Source: Protopterus annectens
Taxonomy: Eukaryota; Chordata; Ceratodontiformes; Protopteridae
DNA: 64,000 nt
Direction of reading: 5' to 3'
Assembly (NCBI RefSeq): GCF_019279795.1
Contig: NC_056725.1
Span: 1,068,230,020 to 1,068,294,019 of the forward strand
Under the pieces are notes generated by a model, which was not told the DNA's origin, did not search any database, and was given only the letters and a program-made list of their open reading frames with translations. This document shows positions 21,590 through 35,284 of this stretch, piece by piece (the first letter of the stretch is position 1; every line of letters begins with the position of its first letter). The position numbers and the translations under genes were made by a program.

Positions 21590-21800
21590 GTTGTCTAGCA
21601 AATCACTGGCAAACCACGAAGGTCTAAAGTCAGAAAATATTGATGGATTGTAGTGTCTCAGACTTCATACCCTATAGTGCTAATGCAAAATCTGTTATTG
21701 TATCACCCTTCCAGGTTTGTAAGGCCAATAGTTACAATGGTCCGTATATTTAAGCCTTTCTCACCCAATTACTCATGGCTTTGTCCAGATGTCTGGCTCA
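21590..21800 (+). mobile_element. MITE-like element, partial copy (plus)
   Basis: Matches the 3' half of the roughly 315-bp family whose best copy is 46983-47300: the GTTTGTAAG/GCCAATA block, GTCCGTATATTTAAGCC, and ATGGCTTTGTCCAGAT (21775-21790). The right terminal repeat is not recognisable. Confidence 0.55.
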
Positions 21801-22085
21801 CAAACATAGAGAAGTATGGTGCCTAGTAGCACAGCAGTGGATTCTGTCACTTACCATTGTCACCCCAGGGGGGTCCACTGCCTGGCAGCCTGGGAACATA
21901 TAAGTGACAGAACGCACTGCCTTGCTGCAGATGGCCTGCAGCAGTCTCACATGGCCTACAGGCTTCTGGCAAAGGCCCATGGCTCACCCATAGTGCCTTT
22001 GTAGGGAATGACATGGGGTTCATACTACCAATATAACACAGTCAACAAAATGCAAATGTAAGGCCATACTGCTAAATGATAGTAG

Positions 22086-22345
22086 GATACCTCTCAAACT
22101 CGTAGAGGAATAAATCTGGACAAAGCCATACATAATGGTGGGATAAAGGCCCAGCTACAGGGACACATTTGAAATATTGCTCTCATAATGTTAGAAAGTT
22201 GATAGAATAACAGGGGTGTGTGTAGTAGCATGGATGTCATGAAGGGTATGAAGTCTGAAACTGTAATGTTCTGTCAGTATTCCCTGACTGCAACCCTGAG
22301 TGATTTGCAACAGATATGCTAGAAAACAACAATGTTAAGGGAAAC
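22086..22345 (-). mobile_element. MITE-like element, minus-orientation copy
   Basis: Begins GATACCTCTCAAAC, close to the family terminus CATACCTCTCAAC. It then shows ATCTGGACAAAGCCAT (22114-22129), GGGACACATTTGAAATATTG and GAAGTCTGAAAC in the order expected for the element read backwards. The far end is diverged. Confidence 0.6.
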
Positions 22346-22530
22346 CAACCAGATATATGAGGCATGAATCTGGATAATCTGTGAGAATCTGTACAGCTGA
22401 CAGGTACGGCCACACCAGGATATGACCTTTCAGGTAAGACGGATACTGCACAACCAGGAGATCCCCAGACAGCATATCACCAAGGTGCTGGACCTTTTAC
22501 ACAGCTTTATCAGATAATCAGTTGTAGACG

Positions 22531-22825
22531 CACGTCCCAACTGACTGGATTGTGCAAGAATGTCTAGCCTTTACCGCATAATGTATTTCTCTGGTAAATA
22601 ACTGTGATGATCCGATTATATCTCTCAGTAGGTAATGACACAATACAGTACAGTGTCAAACATTCCATATGTCAGAAAATGTCTGCTAAAACAAACCCTG
22701 TAACTCAAGCAACTCATACATTGCTAAGAGCAATAGTTGCAGTACCCCTCCTATGTTTGATCCATTGTTTCCCCATATTGGCAGCCTATCTCCAGATATC
22801 CTGCACAAACAGGTTACAAGGTATG
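22531..22825 (+). mobile_element. MITE-like element, plus copy
   Basis: Shares ACAAACCCTGTAACTCAAGC, ACATTGCTAAGAGCAATA and the right terminus GGTTACAAGGTATG with the family copy at 46983-47300. The left terminus is diverged (CACGTCCCAACTG). Confidence 0.65.
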
Positions 22826-22829
22826 GCTG

Positions 22830-23380
22830 TAGCACACAACACAACACACCAGACTGGAGTACAACTATCCCTGGAATGGATTCCCACACTTGCTATAGAA
22901 GGTTATACTGAGCATGCTCCTATACTTAGAGAAGTGAAGTCCATGTTTGAAACCACTTCGGACTATTATATCTCTGCATTGTGCAAATGTCTTTGCATAC
23001 ACACAGCTATGTAAACCTAACTGTCTCCACACACATACCCATCAGACAGGATTACCCACAGGCAGCTGAAGGTGGTACATATGTGGTATATCTGCATCTG
23101 TTGTGTGTGATACACACACACATATATGCGGGCAACATATTACAATATGTCAAGCATACACACACATAGACATGGGGAAGAAATAGACATACAGTGATAG
23201 AGAGAAACATGCAGGGAGACACACACAGAGTGAATCATACACAGGGATACCCTGAATGGCATAGAGTGATGTCCTGCTGCAGACAGTTGCATACCAGTTG
23301 TAACCACTGGCATGTGCCAGCAGGAAAATAAGATTCATTGTCTGAAGGTACTGAGGTGAGGGTTGGAATATCACATCACC
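22830..23380. other. Non-coding stretch
   Basis: No recognised gene or transposon. Short CA-rich patches near 23105-23170. Confidence 0.45.
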
Positions 23381-23384
23381 TACC

Positions 23385-23446
<62 letters not shown>

Positions 23447-24188
23447 TGTGTGTGTCTGTAGGTCTATGTATTATGATCCCTTACCCACCCAGTACACTTC
23501 CCATTGCCTTATTTTACAACATCTGCTAATGTCATTCACCTTAGAAGTACCTTCGGACTGGCTTCAATCCTATAAGCTCTATAGCACATGTGATAACTGC
23601 GTAATACTATCATACAAATAACTAGATAGATAGGCGTTCTAATCACAGACCCAGCATATATAACAGTGGTTGTGTGTCAGGTAGTGAGTGTGTGTGTGTG
23701 TGGGGGGGGGGGTAGGAATAGTTGTTTTAGTCCATTCTCAACCAGTACACCTCTCATTGCCCTACTTCAGAAGATCTGCTGATGTCATTCACTGTAGAAT
23801 TACTGTTGGAGTGCCCCTTGCCCTATAAGTGCTGTGGTGTGTGTGTGTGCAATAACTGCATACCACTATAGTACAAATAACTGTTTAGGTAAGGGTTATA
23901 ATCTCAGTCCTGGCAAATATAAAAGTGCGTTTGTGTGTGTGTGTGTGCCTGTAGGTTAAAGGTTTTGAGCCCATTCACACTCAGTACACATCCCATTGAC
24001 CTACTTTTGCAGTCCTGCTGATGTCAGTCACCTTAGAAGCACCTCTGGGCAGCCTACAGCCCTACACACTCTGTGCTGCATAAGATAATTGCATAACACT
24101 AAACTACAAATAACTAGTTAGGTAGGGGGTTCTAATCTCAGTCCTCGCAAATGTAAATGTGTGTGTGTTTGTGTGTCTGTAGGTTAAA
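23380..24188 (+). repeat. Start of the tRNA-like/(TG)n satellite array
   Basis: A pure (TG)n run (about 23387-23443) leads into successive monomers of about 230-250 bp. Each monomer holds CCCATTGCC, a CTGCTGATGTCA-type block, TTAGAAGTACCT, a GCTCTGTGGTGCATGTGATAA-like block, TAGTACAAATAACTA, and GGTTCTAATCTCAG, then a TG-rich tail. Anchors are at about 23503, 23752 and 23991. The GCTCTGTGGTG and GGTTCTAATCT segments resemble RNA polymerase III boxes A and B (each about two mismatches from consensus). Confidence 0.7.
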
Positions 24189-24405
24189 GGTTTTGAGCCC
24201 GTTCACACTCAGTACACATCCCATTGCCCTGCTTTAGCAGTCCTGCTGATGTCAGTCATCTTAAAACTACCTCTGGGCTTCTTACAGCTCTACATGCCCT
24301 GTGGTGCATGTGATAATTGTGTAACACTATAGTACAAATAACTAGTTAGTTAGGGGTTCTACTCTCACTCCTGAGGGGTTCTAATCTCACTCCTGGCAAA
24401 TGTAA

Positions 24406-24474
<69 letters not shown>

Positions 24475-25521
24475 TGTAGGTTCAAGGATTTGAGCCCATG
24501 CACACTCATTTCACTCCCCATTGCCCTACTTTAGCAGTCCGAGAAGTACCTCTGGGCAGCCTACAGCCCTCCAAGCTCTGTGGCAAGTGAGTTAATTGTG
24601 TAACACTATAGTACAAATAAATAGTTAGGTAGGGGTTTTAAACTCAGTCCTGGCAAATGTAAAAGTGTGTGTGTCTCTGTAGGTTAATGATTTTGAGCCC
24701 GTTCTCACCCAGTACACTTCCCATTGCCCTGCTTTACAAGATCTGCTAATTTCAGCCAACTTAGAAGTACCTTTGGACTGGCCTCAGTCTTGTAAGCTCT
24801 ATAGCACATGTGATAACTTCATAATACTATAGTACAAATAACTGTTTAGGTAGGGGTTCTAATGTCAGTCTTGTGAGATATACAAGTTTGTGTGTGTGTC
24901 TGTAGGTTAAATATTTTGAGCCCATTCAGTTCATTTGCCATTGCCCTACTTTAGAAATCCTGCTGATGTCAGTCACCTTAGAAGTACCTTTGGGCAACCC
25001 ACAGCCCTACAAGCTCTGTGCTGTGTGCAATAATTGCATAACACAATAGTACAAATTGTTAGTTAGGTAGGGGTTCTAATCTCAGTTCTGGCAAATGTGT
25101 GTGTGAGTGTATTTATGTGTGAAAGTGTGTATATGTGTATGTTAAAGTAGTTTGTGACCTCACTCACCCAGTACATCACCCATTGCCATACTTTACAAGG
25201 GCCACTGATGTTCCTCACCTTAGAAGTACCTTGGGAGACCCTTCACCCTATAAGCTCTGTGGGGCATGCAATAAATGCATAACACTGTAATAGCAGTAAC
25301 TAGATAGGTAGGGGGTTTTATCTCACTACTGGCAAGTGTGTGTGTGGGAATCATATCCATTGGGGGTGAATTTGCAATGTTTTGCTGTTGCCCACCCAGT
25401 ACATGCCCAATTTCCACTTTACAAGGCCCACTGTTGTCATGCACTGTAGAGGTAGCTGTAGACACTCTGCAGCCCTATAAGCTCTGTGCCACATGCAATA
25501 ACTATGTAACTGTGTAATAAT

Positions 25522-26723
25522 ATCCAATCCTTGGGTACCATTCCCCACACAGGAATCCTAGACAAGCATACTCAGCTAGGCATCAACCCATATATCACTA
25601 GGTGGATTGCAAACTGGCTCACAGATAGAACCCACAGTGTGAAAGCAGTGGACTCCATGTCAGACTTCTGACCAGTCACGAATGGAGTCCCACAGGGTTT
25701 GGTCCTGGATCCCCTCATGTTCAGGATCTACACCTCTGAAGTCCAGCCCTACACATAGGGACTCCGGCTGATAATGGTCAAAGATTGCTGCAATATGGGT
25801 GGTATTATTACCTCCCCACATGATGTTAACATCCTGCACAAAGGCTTCATTGAGACCTATGACTGGTGGCAGAACCCTGGACCCTAGCTCAATGCCAGAA
25901 AATGTGCCGACATCCCCTTTGAGAACAACATGGTTCCCATGAATTACCACAATGATGGTAGTCCACTGAACACTGAAGTCATTATAAGAGAACTACAAAC
26001 ACAGGTTGACAGAGAGATCTCTGTTGCCCACCACAGTGCCACTGTGTTCAGAAAGTCCTCCTATGTGGCACATCTCATTACTAAGGGTGTTTCATCCAGG
26101 AAGTAAGAGGTCATTGTTTCCCTCTACTCTTCCCTTATTAGGCCAATCAACATGTACAATGGCCCATTTGGCATGTACCACACTGGACACCTGTAACAAC
26201 TGGAGAGGCTGCAAAATACCTCAGAAAGAGGGCCCTAGGCCTTAAACACTTGGCCTATATGGACAGACTCCAATAACTCCAACAATTCTCTGTCCCATAT
26301 TAACTACTTAGAGATGATCTCTGCCTGACTTACCAAGCCATGTATAACCCAGCTCTGTCAGGAATGCTACATATAAAGAACCCAATCCATCCAAATCACA
26401 TGCCCCAGAGACCTCAACCACATTTCCACAATCAACAGAACATGGTGGAGGGACAGGTTCATAACCCAGAGACTGCCCACACCATGGAATAGACTTTACA
26501 TACATGTCAAGCAGAGCACCTCACTGGCCTTCTTCAAGAGAAATCTGGATGAGTGAATGGGGAATAGAAATCCCACCTCAGGGGTCACTCCAGTGGGTAT
26601 ACTTGTTAGATACACTGGGGACTATCGTCAGGTGGCATGATGTCAGGGTATTTACATTGGCTAGGTTTGCAAAGGATCCATGACCGTTCGCCTAGTACAC
26701 AGCTAGGAACCTATGAACCTATG
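25522..26723 (+). mobile_element. CR1 LINE 3' fragment inside the satellite (unit 1)
   Basis: Plus-strand CR1 starting within RT (TIPHTGILDKHTQLGINPYI, then TNGVPQGLVLDPLMF) and running through the C-terminal domain (FRKSSYVAHLITKGVSSRK-type wording) to the CR1 3' end with repeated CCTATGAAC (26710-26722). Multiple in-frame stops. It interrupts a satellite monomer: the left flank ends in TAACTGTGTAATAA and the right flank resumes at the CTCAGTACTGACAAA block of the same unit. Confidence 0.85.
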
Positions 26724-27218
26724 GCTCTCAGTACTGACAAACTTATGTCTGTGCATTAGTGTGTATAAAAGTGTTTTTGAGTGTGTACGATGTGGCCAAA
26801 GGTAGTTTGAGGCCCTTCTCACACAGTACACCTACCATTGCCATACCTTACAAGGATTGGTGATGTTATTCACTGTATAGGTACCTTGGGACACTCTTCA
26901 CCTTCTAAGCTCCATGGTGCATGTGGTAACTGCATAATACTATAGTATCAATGACTACAGAAGTAGGGGTTCTAATCTGAGTCCTGGCAAATGTTTGTGT
27001 GTATATTTGTAGGATACATCATTTTTAGGCCTCACTCTCTGAGTACACTGCCAATTGCCATACTTTACAAGGGGTGGTGATGTTGTTTACCTTAGAAGAA
27101 CTGTGGGACACTCTTCACACTATAAGCTCTGTGGCTCATTCAATAAATACAAAACCTCGTATTATTATTAACAACTAGATAAGTAGGGGACCTAATCCCA
27201 GTCCCGGAAAATGTGGTG

Positions 27219-27220
27219 TG

Positions 27221-27286
<66 letters not shown>

Positions 27287-27287
27287 G

Positions 27288-27364
<77 letters not shown>
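27219..27364. repeat. (TG)n microsatellite
   Basis: About 145 bp of TG, interrupted once by GTATGGGTGTGAG. The corresponding tract in unit 2 (about 33919-33983) is much shorter, so length changed after duplication. Confidence 0.95.
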
Positions 27365-27366
<2 letters not shown>

Positions 27367-27862
27367 TTTGTGTAAGAATTGTATCCTGTGTATGTGTCTG
27401 AGTGAGAACTCTATCCATTGGGGAGGTGGGTTTTAAATTTTTAGGCCATGGTACTCCCAGTACACATCCCAATGCCCACTTTACAAGGCCCGCTGTCTTC
27501 ATCAACCATACAGGTATCTGTTGACACTCTTCAGCCCAATAAGCACTGTGCCATGTTGAGGAACTATGTAACCATATGGACTGACTAACAAGATAGGCAG
27601 GGCTGCTAATCTCAGTCCTGGCAAATGTGTGTATGAGTGTATTTATGTGTGTAAGTGTGTATAACTGTAGGTTCAAGTATTTTGGGTCCATTCTCACCCA
27701 GTAAATCACCCATTGCCATACTTTACAAGGCCTTATGATGTTCACCTTGGAATTAGCTTGGGATTCTCTTCACCCTGTAAGCTTTGTGGTGCATGCGATA
27801 AATGCATAATGCTGTAATAATAGTAACTAAATAGGTAGAGGTTTTAATCTCAGTCCTGGCAA

Positions 27863-28197
<335 letters not shown>

Positions 28198-28672
28198 TGA
28201 GAACTATATCCATTGGGTGACTATGGTTTCCAGTTTTAGCCCATGGTACACCCAATACATGTCCCAAGGTCCACTTTACAAAGGCCACTGTTCACATCCG
28301 CCATAGAGATATTTGTGGACACTCTGCAGCTCTGTAAGCCTCGTGCAGTGTCCAAGAGCTATGTAACAGTATGGAATGAAAAACATGATAGGCAGGGCTG
28401 CTAATGTCAGTACTGGCAATTGTGTGTCCATTGGTGTGTATAGCAGTGTTTGTGAGTGTGTAGACTCATACATGACAGTCTAATGAGTCCTTCCACTCCC
28501 AGTACACCCCCCATTGCCATACCTCACAAGGGCACATGATGTTATTCACTTTACAGGTACCTTGGAACAGTCATCACACTGTTAGTTCTGTGCCACCTGC
28601 GATAACCGCATAACACTGGAGTACCACTAACTAGATGGGTAGGGGTTCCAAACCCAGCACTGACAACTGTGA

Positions 28673-28737
<65 letters not shown>

Positions 28738-28939
28738 CAGTATTCTCTGTGTGTTTGGTCAACACAATATCCTCTGGGGTGTGTGTTTTACCAATCTGAG
28801 GTGTGTTCCACCCACTACACTTACCATTGTCCACTTTACAAGGGCTGCTGATGTCAATCACCATAGACTTACCTGTATACACCCCTTCAGCCTTATAAGC
28901 TGTGTGGCACATGCAATAACTGTTACACAGACCTGGTAA

Positions 28940-29440
28940 ATGTGTATATATACAGCTGTACCTCAGCTCTAACATGGCCGATGTGTTTCCACTCCGCCAT
29001 ACTCCATGTTGGTAATGTCTGCACGGCCACAGCCTGCAGACACACAGACAACTGGCACACAAACAGAATACAGCATGTCAGACTACCTTCAGTCAGTGGT
29101 ACTAACAGCAATAATGCATCATGGCTAATAAGGTATATACACTTTTATGTGTACCCATAACAAATGCAGGCAGACAGCACCTTACACAGCATTACATAAC
29201 TACACTGTACTTTATTCACCCTGTGCATCAGACCCACATTAGCATGTCCCTGCATCGATGGTATGGATGACAGGGATATGGCACAGGTATCATCATATGC
29301 ACAGGGTGTGGTGTGGGTTTGCCAGAGTCCTAGGCTGGGCCATACGGTTGACCTCATGTGTGTGTGCTTGGAGGGGCATTCTATAAATGGGCTGTGCAGA
29401 GGTACTGTGTGTGTCCAGAGGTGACCTGCCTGTGATACAG
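28940..29440. other. Non-coding segment upstream of the Myb-like exon copy (unit 1)
   Basis: Not satellite; duplicated at 35487-35985. It lies on the 3' side of the minus-strand Myb-like exon and may be non-coding Harbinger sequence. No domain recognised. Confidence 0.4.
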
Positions 29441-29518
<78 letters not shown>

Positions 29519-29559
29519 ATGCACACAGTTACACTATGTGGCTGCCCTACACATGGTTA

Positions 29560-30460
29560 TATTGTACAGCTGTGGACCATACATGGCAGGGTGTACAGTT
29601 CACCATCTCCAGCCATGGACACAGGAACTCATCCTGCCAGTGGTCTCACTGGCACCACCAGGCCCAAGGCCAGATGCAGTACTGCTTCCCGATGGTGACT
29701 GATGTCTGCTGGATCCGTGTCCCTGATGGGACCAGCCAGTACCACGTGCCCATAGCCTGCTCCATTGCGGTGTGGACAGCACCACCCCCTTCATTAGTGC
29801 TGGTGGTACTGCCACTATGGGAGTGTAAAGATGCACAGCCCCATAGACTCCCATCTGATTTTGGTGCTGAACTACATCCACGTGGGCTAACACCCATCTC
29901 CCATCACATGCTCTAGCACAGACATGCCATGGTCAAGGATTGCTCATGACCTCAGTAATTTGATGTGTGGCCTCAACAAGGTCATGTATGTTATCACATA
30001 AGCCAGGAAGAGTTGCATCCAAGACCCTGAGTTTTTCTCTGGTGTTCCATGACAGCATGAGACATGTGTCTGGTGACACCTGCTGTGGTACTTGGAACAG
30101 CAGCTTGATGGGCAGCAGTCCTCCTTCAAGCACCCCTGTCCATCCACCTGTGTGGGACCTCACCTGCACTCTGGCTATGGCTAGTGGCTGCACTCCCACT
30201 TGCCATAGTCACCACACTAGCCTGTTCCATGCCACCACCTGCCAACTATCCATTATCTGTGGCTGCTGGGGATGGGGTATGTGTGGGCATTGTGACTGTG
30301 TGCAGGGACATTGTGGATGACTGTGGGATGCCAACCAATGGTGCAGATTCAGCCCCTGACAACCCCACCTGTGCCCCACTATGACCACCATCATTGTCAG
30401 AGTCTGCAGAGGCACTGATGTCAGATTCTGAGTGGAAGGGACTACAACCACTATATCCAC
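29560..30460 (-). pseudogene. Harbinger Myb-like ORF, downstream exon (unit 1 copy)
   Basis: On the minus strand a pyrimidine-rich tract followed by CAG (TTCCCCTCACAG, 30472-30461) forms a good splice acceptor. The exon then reads as an acidic Ser-rich linker (SESDISASADSDNDGG) and a C-terminal helical segment (TREKLRVLDATLPGL, HDLVEATHQITEVMS), as expected for the C-terminal half of Myb-like accessory proteins of Harbinger transposons. A stop follows NRLVW near 30214, and a frameshift separates the two parts. Direct family evidence (the Myb domain) is not in this exon, so the assignment rests on context and similarity of layout to the exon at 39.8-40.2 kb. Confidence 0.45.
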
Positions 30461-30513
30461 CTGTGAGGGGAAGACAACATATGTAAATTAATACCTGCAC
30501 TAAAAAGTTTGCT

Positions 30514-30647
<134 letters not shown>

Positions 30648-30871
30648 AGGTGGCACAAAGGCATTACACAGACCTCACAATAACCAATGGGTACATTCGT
30701 GACACAGTCAGACCACAGCATACACACTCTGGACAGGCCCTCAGCATCATGCAGTGCACCCCTTTCCACTTAATGTTACTACTAATATATACCTCTGGGA
30801 TATGTGAGTAGTGTTAGTAGGTGATGGGCCTTCACCTAGCACACACTGCAGCCATGAACATATTATTGCTG

Positions 30872-30880
30872 AGTGTGAAC
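30872..30880. other. Duplication junction with 9-base inverted filler
   Basis: AGTGTGAAC lies between the end of unit 1 and the start of unit 2. Together with flanking bases it makes 30870-30882 the exact reverse complement of 30891-30903 (13 bp), with an 8-base loop. Confidence 0.9.
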
Positions 30881-31097
30881 GGTTTTGAGCCCGTTCACAC
30901 TCAGTACACATCCCATTGCCCTGCTTTAGCAGTCCTGCTGATGTCAGTCATCTTAGAAGTACCTCTGGGCATCTTACAGCTCTACATGCTCTGTGGTGCA
31001 TGCGATAATTGTGTAACACTATAGTACAAATAACTAGTTAGTTAGGGGTTCTACTCTCACTCCTGAGGGGTTCTAATCTCACTCCTGGCAAATGTAA

Positions 31098-31176
<79 letters not shown>

Positions 31177-32231
31177 TGTAGGTTCAAGGATTTGAGCCCA
31201 TGCACACTCATTTCACACCCCATTGCCCTACTTTAGCAGTCCTAGAAGTACCTCTGGGCAGCCTACAGCCCTCCAAGCTCTGTGGCAAGTGAGTTAATTG
31301 TGTAACACTATAGTACAAATAAATAGTTAGGTAGGGGTTTTAAACTCAGTCCTGGCAAATGTAAAAGTGTGTGTGTCTCCGTAGGTTAATGATTTTGAGC
31401 CCGTTCTCACCCAGTACATTTCCCATTGCCCTACTTTACAAGATCTGCTAATTTTAGCCAACTTAGAAGTACCTTTGGACTGGTCTCAGTCTTGTAAGCT
31501 CTATAGCACATGTGATAACTTCATAATACTATAGTACAAATAACTGTTTAGGTAGGGGTTCTAATGTCAGTCTTGTGAGATATAAACGTTTGTGTGTGTG
31601 TCTGTAGGTTAAATATTTTGAGCCCATTCACACCCAGTTCATTTGCCATTGCCCTACTTTAGAAGTCCTGCTGATGTCAGTCACCTTAGAAGTACCTTTG
31701 AGCAACCCACAGCCCTACAAGCTCTGTGCTGTGTGCAATAATTGCATAACACAATAGTACAAATTGTTAGTTAGGTAGGGGTTCTAATCTCAGTTCTGGC
31801 AAATGTGTGTGTGAGTGGATTTATGTGTGAAAGTGTGTATATGTGTATGTTAAAGTATTTTGTGGCCTCACTCACCCAGTACATCACCCATTGCCATACT
31901 TTACAAGGGCCACTGATGTTCCTCACCTTAGAAGTACCTTGGGACACCCTTCAACCTATAAGCTCCGTGGGGCATGCAATAAATGCATAACACTGTAATA
32001 GCAGTAACTAGATAGGTAGGGGTTTTAATCTCACTACTGGCAAGTGTGTGTGTGGGAATCATATCCATTGGGGGTGGATTTGCAATGTTTTGCTGTTGCC
32101 CACCCAGTACAAGTCCCAATTTCCACTTTACAAGGCCCACTGTTGTCATGCACTGTAGAGGTAGCTGTAGACACTCTGCAGCCCTATAAGCTCTGTGCCA
32201 CATGCAATAACTTTGTAACTGTGTAATAATA

Positions 32232-33434
32232 CCCAATCCTTGGGTACCATTCCCCACACAGGAATCCTAGACAAGCATACTCAGCTAGGCATCAACCCAT
32301 ATATCACTAGGTGGCTTGCAAACTGGCTCACAGATAGAACCCACAGTGTGAAAGCAGTGGACTCCATATCAGACTTCTGACCAGTCACGAATGGAGTCCC
32401 ACAGGGTTTGGTCCTGGATCCCCTCATGTTCAGGATCTACACCTCTGAAGTCCAGCCCTACACATAGGGACTCCGGCTGACAATGGTCACAGATGACTGC
32501 AATATGGGTGGTATTATTACCTCACCACATGATGTTGACATGCTGCACAAAGGCTTCATTGAGACCTATGACTGGTGGCAGTACCCTGGACCATAGCTCA
32601 ATGCCAGAAAATGTGCCGACATCCCCTTTGAGAACAACATGGTTCCCATGAATTACCACAATGATGGTAGTCCACTAAACACTGAAGTCATTATAAGAGA
32701 ACTATGAACACAGGTTGACAGAGAACTCTCTGTTGCCCACCACAGTGCCACTGTGTTCAGAAAGTCCTCCTATGTGGCACATCTCATTACTAAGGGTGTT
32801 TCATCCAGGAAGTAAGAGGTCATTGTTTCCCTCTACTCTTCCCTTATTAGGCCAATCAACATGTACAATGGCCCATTTGGCATGTACCACACTGGACACC
32901 TGTAACAACTGGAGAGGCTGCAAAAATACCTCAGAAAGAGGGCCCAAGGCCTTAAACACTTGGCCTATATGGACAGAGACCAATAACTCCAACAATTCTC
33001 TGTCCCATATTAACTACTTAGAGGTGATCTCTGCCTGACTTACCAAGCCATGTATAACCCAGCTCTGTCAGGAATGCTACATCTAAAGAACCCAATCCAT
33101 CCACATCACATGCCCCAGAGACCTCAACCACATTTCCACAATCAACAGAAAATGGTGGAGGGACAGGTTCATAACCCAGAGACTGCCCACACCATGGAAT
33201 AGACTTTACATACATGTCAAGCAGAGCACCTCACTGGCCTTCTTCAAGAGAAATCTGGATGAGTGAATGGGGAATAGAAATCCCACCTCAGGGGTCACTC
33301 CAGTGGGTATACTTGTTAGATACACTGGGGACTATCGTCAGGTGGCATGATGCCAGGGTATTTACATTGGCTAGGCTTGCAAAGGCTCCATGGCCGTTCA
33401 CCTAGTACACAGCTAGGAACCTATGAACCTATGG
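32232..33434 (+). mobile_element. CR1 LINE 3' fragment inside the satellite (unit 2)
   Basis: Duplicate of the CR1 fragment at 25522-26723 with the same truncation point, same stops and the same 3' end. This shows that CR1 inserted before the segment was duplicated. Confidence 0.85.
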
Positions 33435-33917
33435 CTCTCAGTACTGACAAACTTATGTCTGTGCATTAGTGTGTATAAAAGTGTTTTTGAGTGTGTAAGA
33501 TGTGGCCAAAGGTAGTTTGAGGCCCTTCTCACACAGTACACCTACCATTGCCATACCTTACAAGGATTGGTGATGTTATTCACTGTATAGGTACCTTGGG
33601 ACACTCTTTACCCTCTAAGCTCCATGGTGCATGCGGTAACTGCATAATACTATAGTATCAATGACTACAGAAGTAGGGGTTCTAATCAGAGTCCTGGCAA
33701 ATGTTTGTGTGTATATTTGTAGGATACATAATTTTTAGGCCTCACTCTCTGAGTACACTGCCAATTGCCATACTTTGCAAGGGGTGGTGATGTTGTTTAC
33801 CTTAGAAGAACTGTGGGACACTCTTCACACTATAAGCTCCGTGGCTCATTCAATAAATACAAAACCTTGTATTATTAACAACTAGATAAGCAGAGGACCT
33901 AATCCCAGTCCCGGAAA

Positions 33918-33984
<67 letters not shown>

Positions 33985-34480
33985 TGTGTGTAAGATTTGT
34001 ATCCTGTGTATGCGTCTGAGTGAGAACTCTATCCATTGGGGAGGTGGGTTTTAAATTTTTAGGCCATGGTACTCCCAGTACACATCCCAATGCCCACTTT
34101 ACAAGGCCCACTGTCTTCATCAACCATACAGGTATCTATTGACACTCTTCAGCCCAATAAGCTCTGTGCCATGTTGAGGAACTATGTAACTATATGGACT
34201 GACTAACAAGATAGGCAGGGCTGCTAATCTCAGTCCTGGCAAATGTGTATATGAGTGTATTTATGTGTGTAAGTGTGTATAACTGTAGGTTCAAGTATTT
34301 TGGGTCCATTCTCACCCAGTAAATCACCCATTGCCATACTTTACAAGGCCTGATGATGTTCACCTTGGAATTAGCTTGGGATTCTCTTCACCCTGTAAGC
34401 TTTGTGGTGCATGCGATAAATGCATAATGCTGTATTAATAGTAACTAAATAGGTAGAGGTTTTAAGCTCAGTCCTGGCAA

Positions 34481-34481
<1 letters not shown>

Positions 34482-34557
<76 letters not shown>

Positions 34558-34562
34558 CGTGT

Positions 34563-34621
<59 letters not shown>

Positions 34622-34635
34622 TAAGAACAGTATCC

Positions 34636-34728
<93 letters not shown>

Positions 34729-34740
34729 ATGTGTGTGTGT
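34482..34740. repeat. (TG)n microsatellite, compound
   Basis: TG tract with GCGTGCGTGTGTGCG variants and a short TAAGAACAGTATCC interruption; about 70 bp shorter than its partner in unit 1. Confidence 0.95.
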
Positions 34741-35225
34741 GTCAGTGAGAACTATATCCATTGGGTGACCATGGTTTCCAGTTTTAGGCCATGGTACTCC
34801 CAATACATGTCCCAAGTCCACTTTACAAAGGCCACTGTTCACATCCGCCATAGAGATATTTGTGGACACTCTGCAGCTCTGTAAGCCTCGTGCAGTGTCC
34901 AAGAGCTATGTAACAGTATGGAATAAATAACATGATAGGCAGGGCTGCTAATGTCAGTACTGGCTATTGTGTGTCCATTGGTGTGTATAGCAATGTTTGT
35001 GAGTGTGTAGACTCATACATGACAGTCTAATGAGTCCTTCCACTCCCAGTACACCCCCCATTGCCATACCTCACAAGGGCACATGATGTTATTCACTTTA
35101 CAGGTACCTTGGAACAGTCATCACACTGTTAGTTCTGTGCCACCTGCGATAACCGCATAACACTGGAGTACCACTAACTAGATGGGTAGGGGTTCCAAAC
35201 CCAGCACTGACAACTGTGACCCTGT

Positions 35226-35284
<59 letters not shown>

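Noticed and set aside
23380..25470. Regularly spaced repeats that could suggest a CRISPR-like array
   Set aside because: Repeats are 200 bp or longer with diverged copies and TG tails in a vertebrate context; there are no short identical repeats with unique spacers.
29387..29916. Plus-strand open frames opposite the Harbinger Myb-like exon (also at 35934-36451)
   Set aside because: They begin in the TG tract and lack motifs. The minus strand has a splice acceptor and helical segment, which is the better reading.
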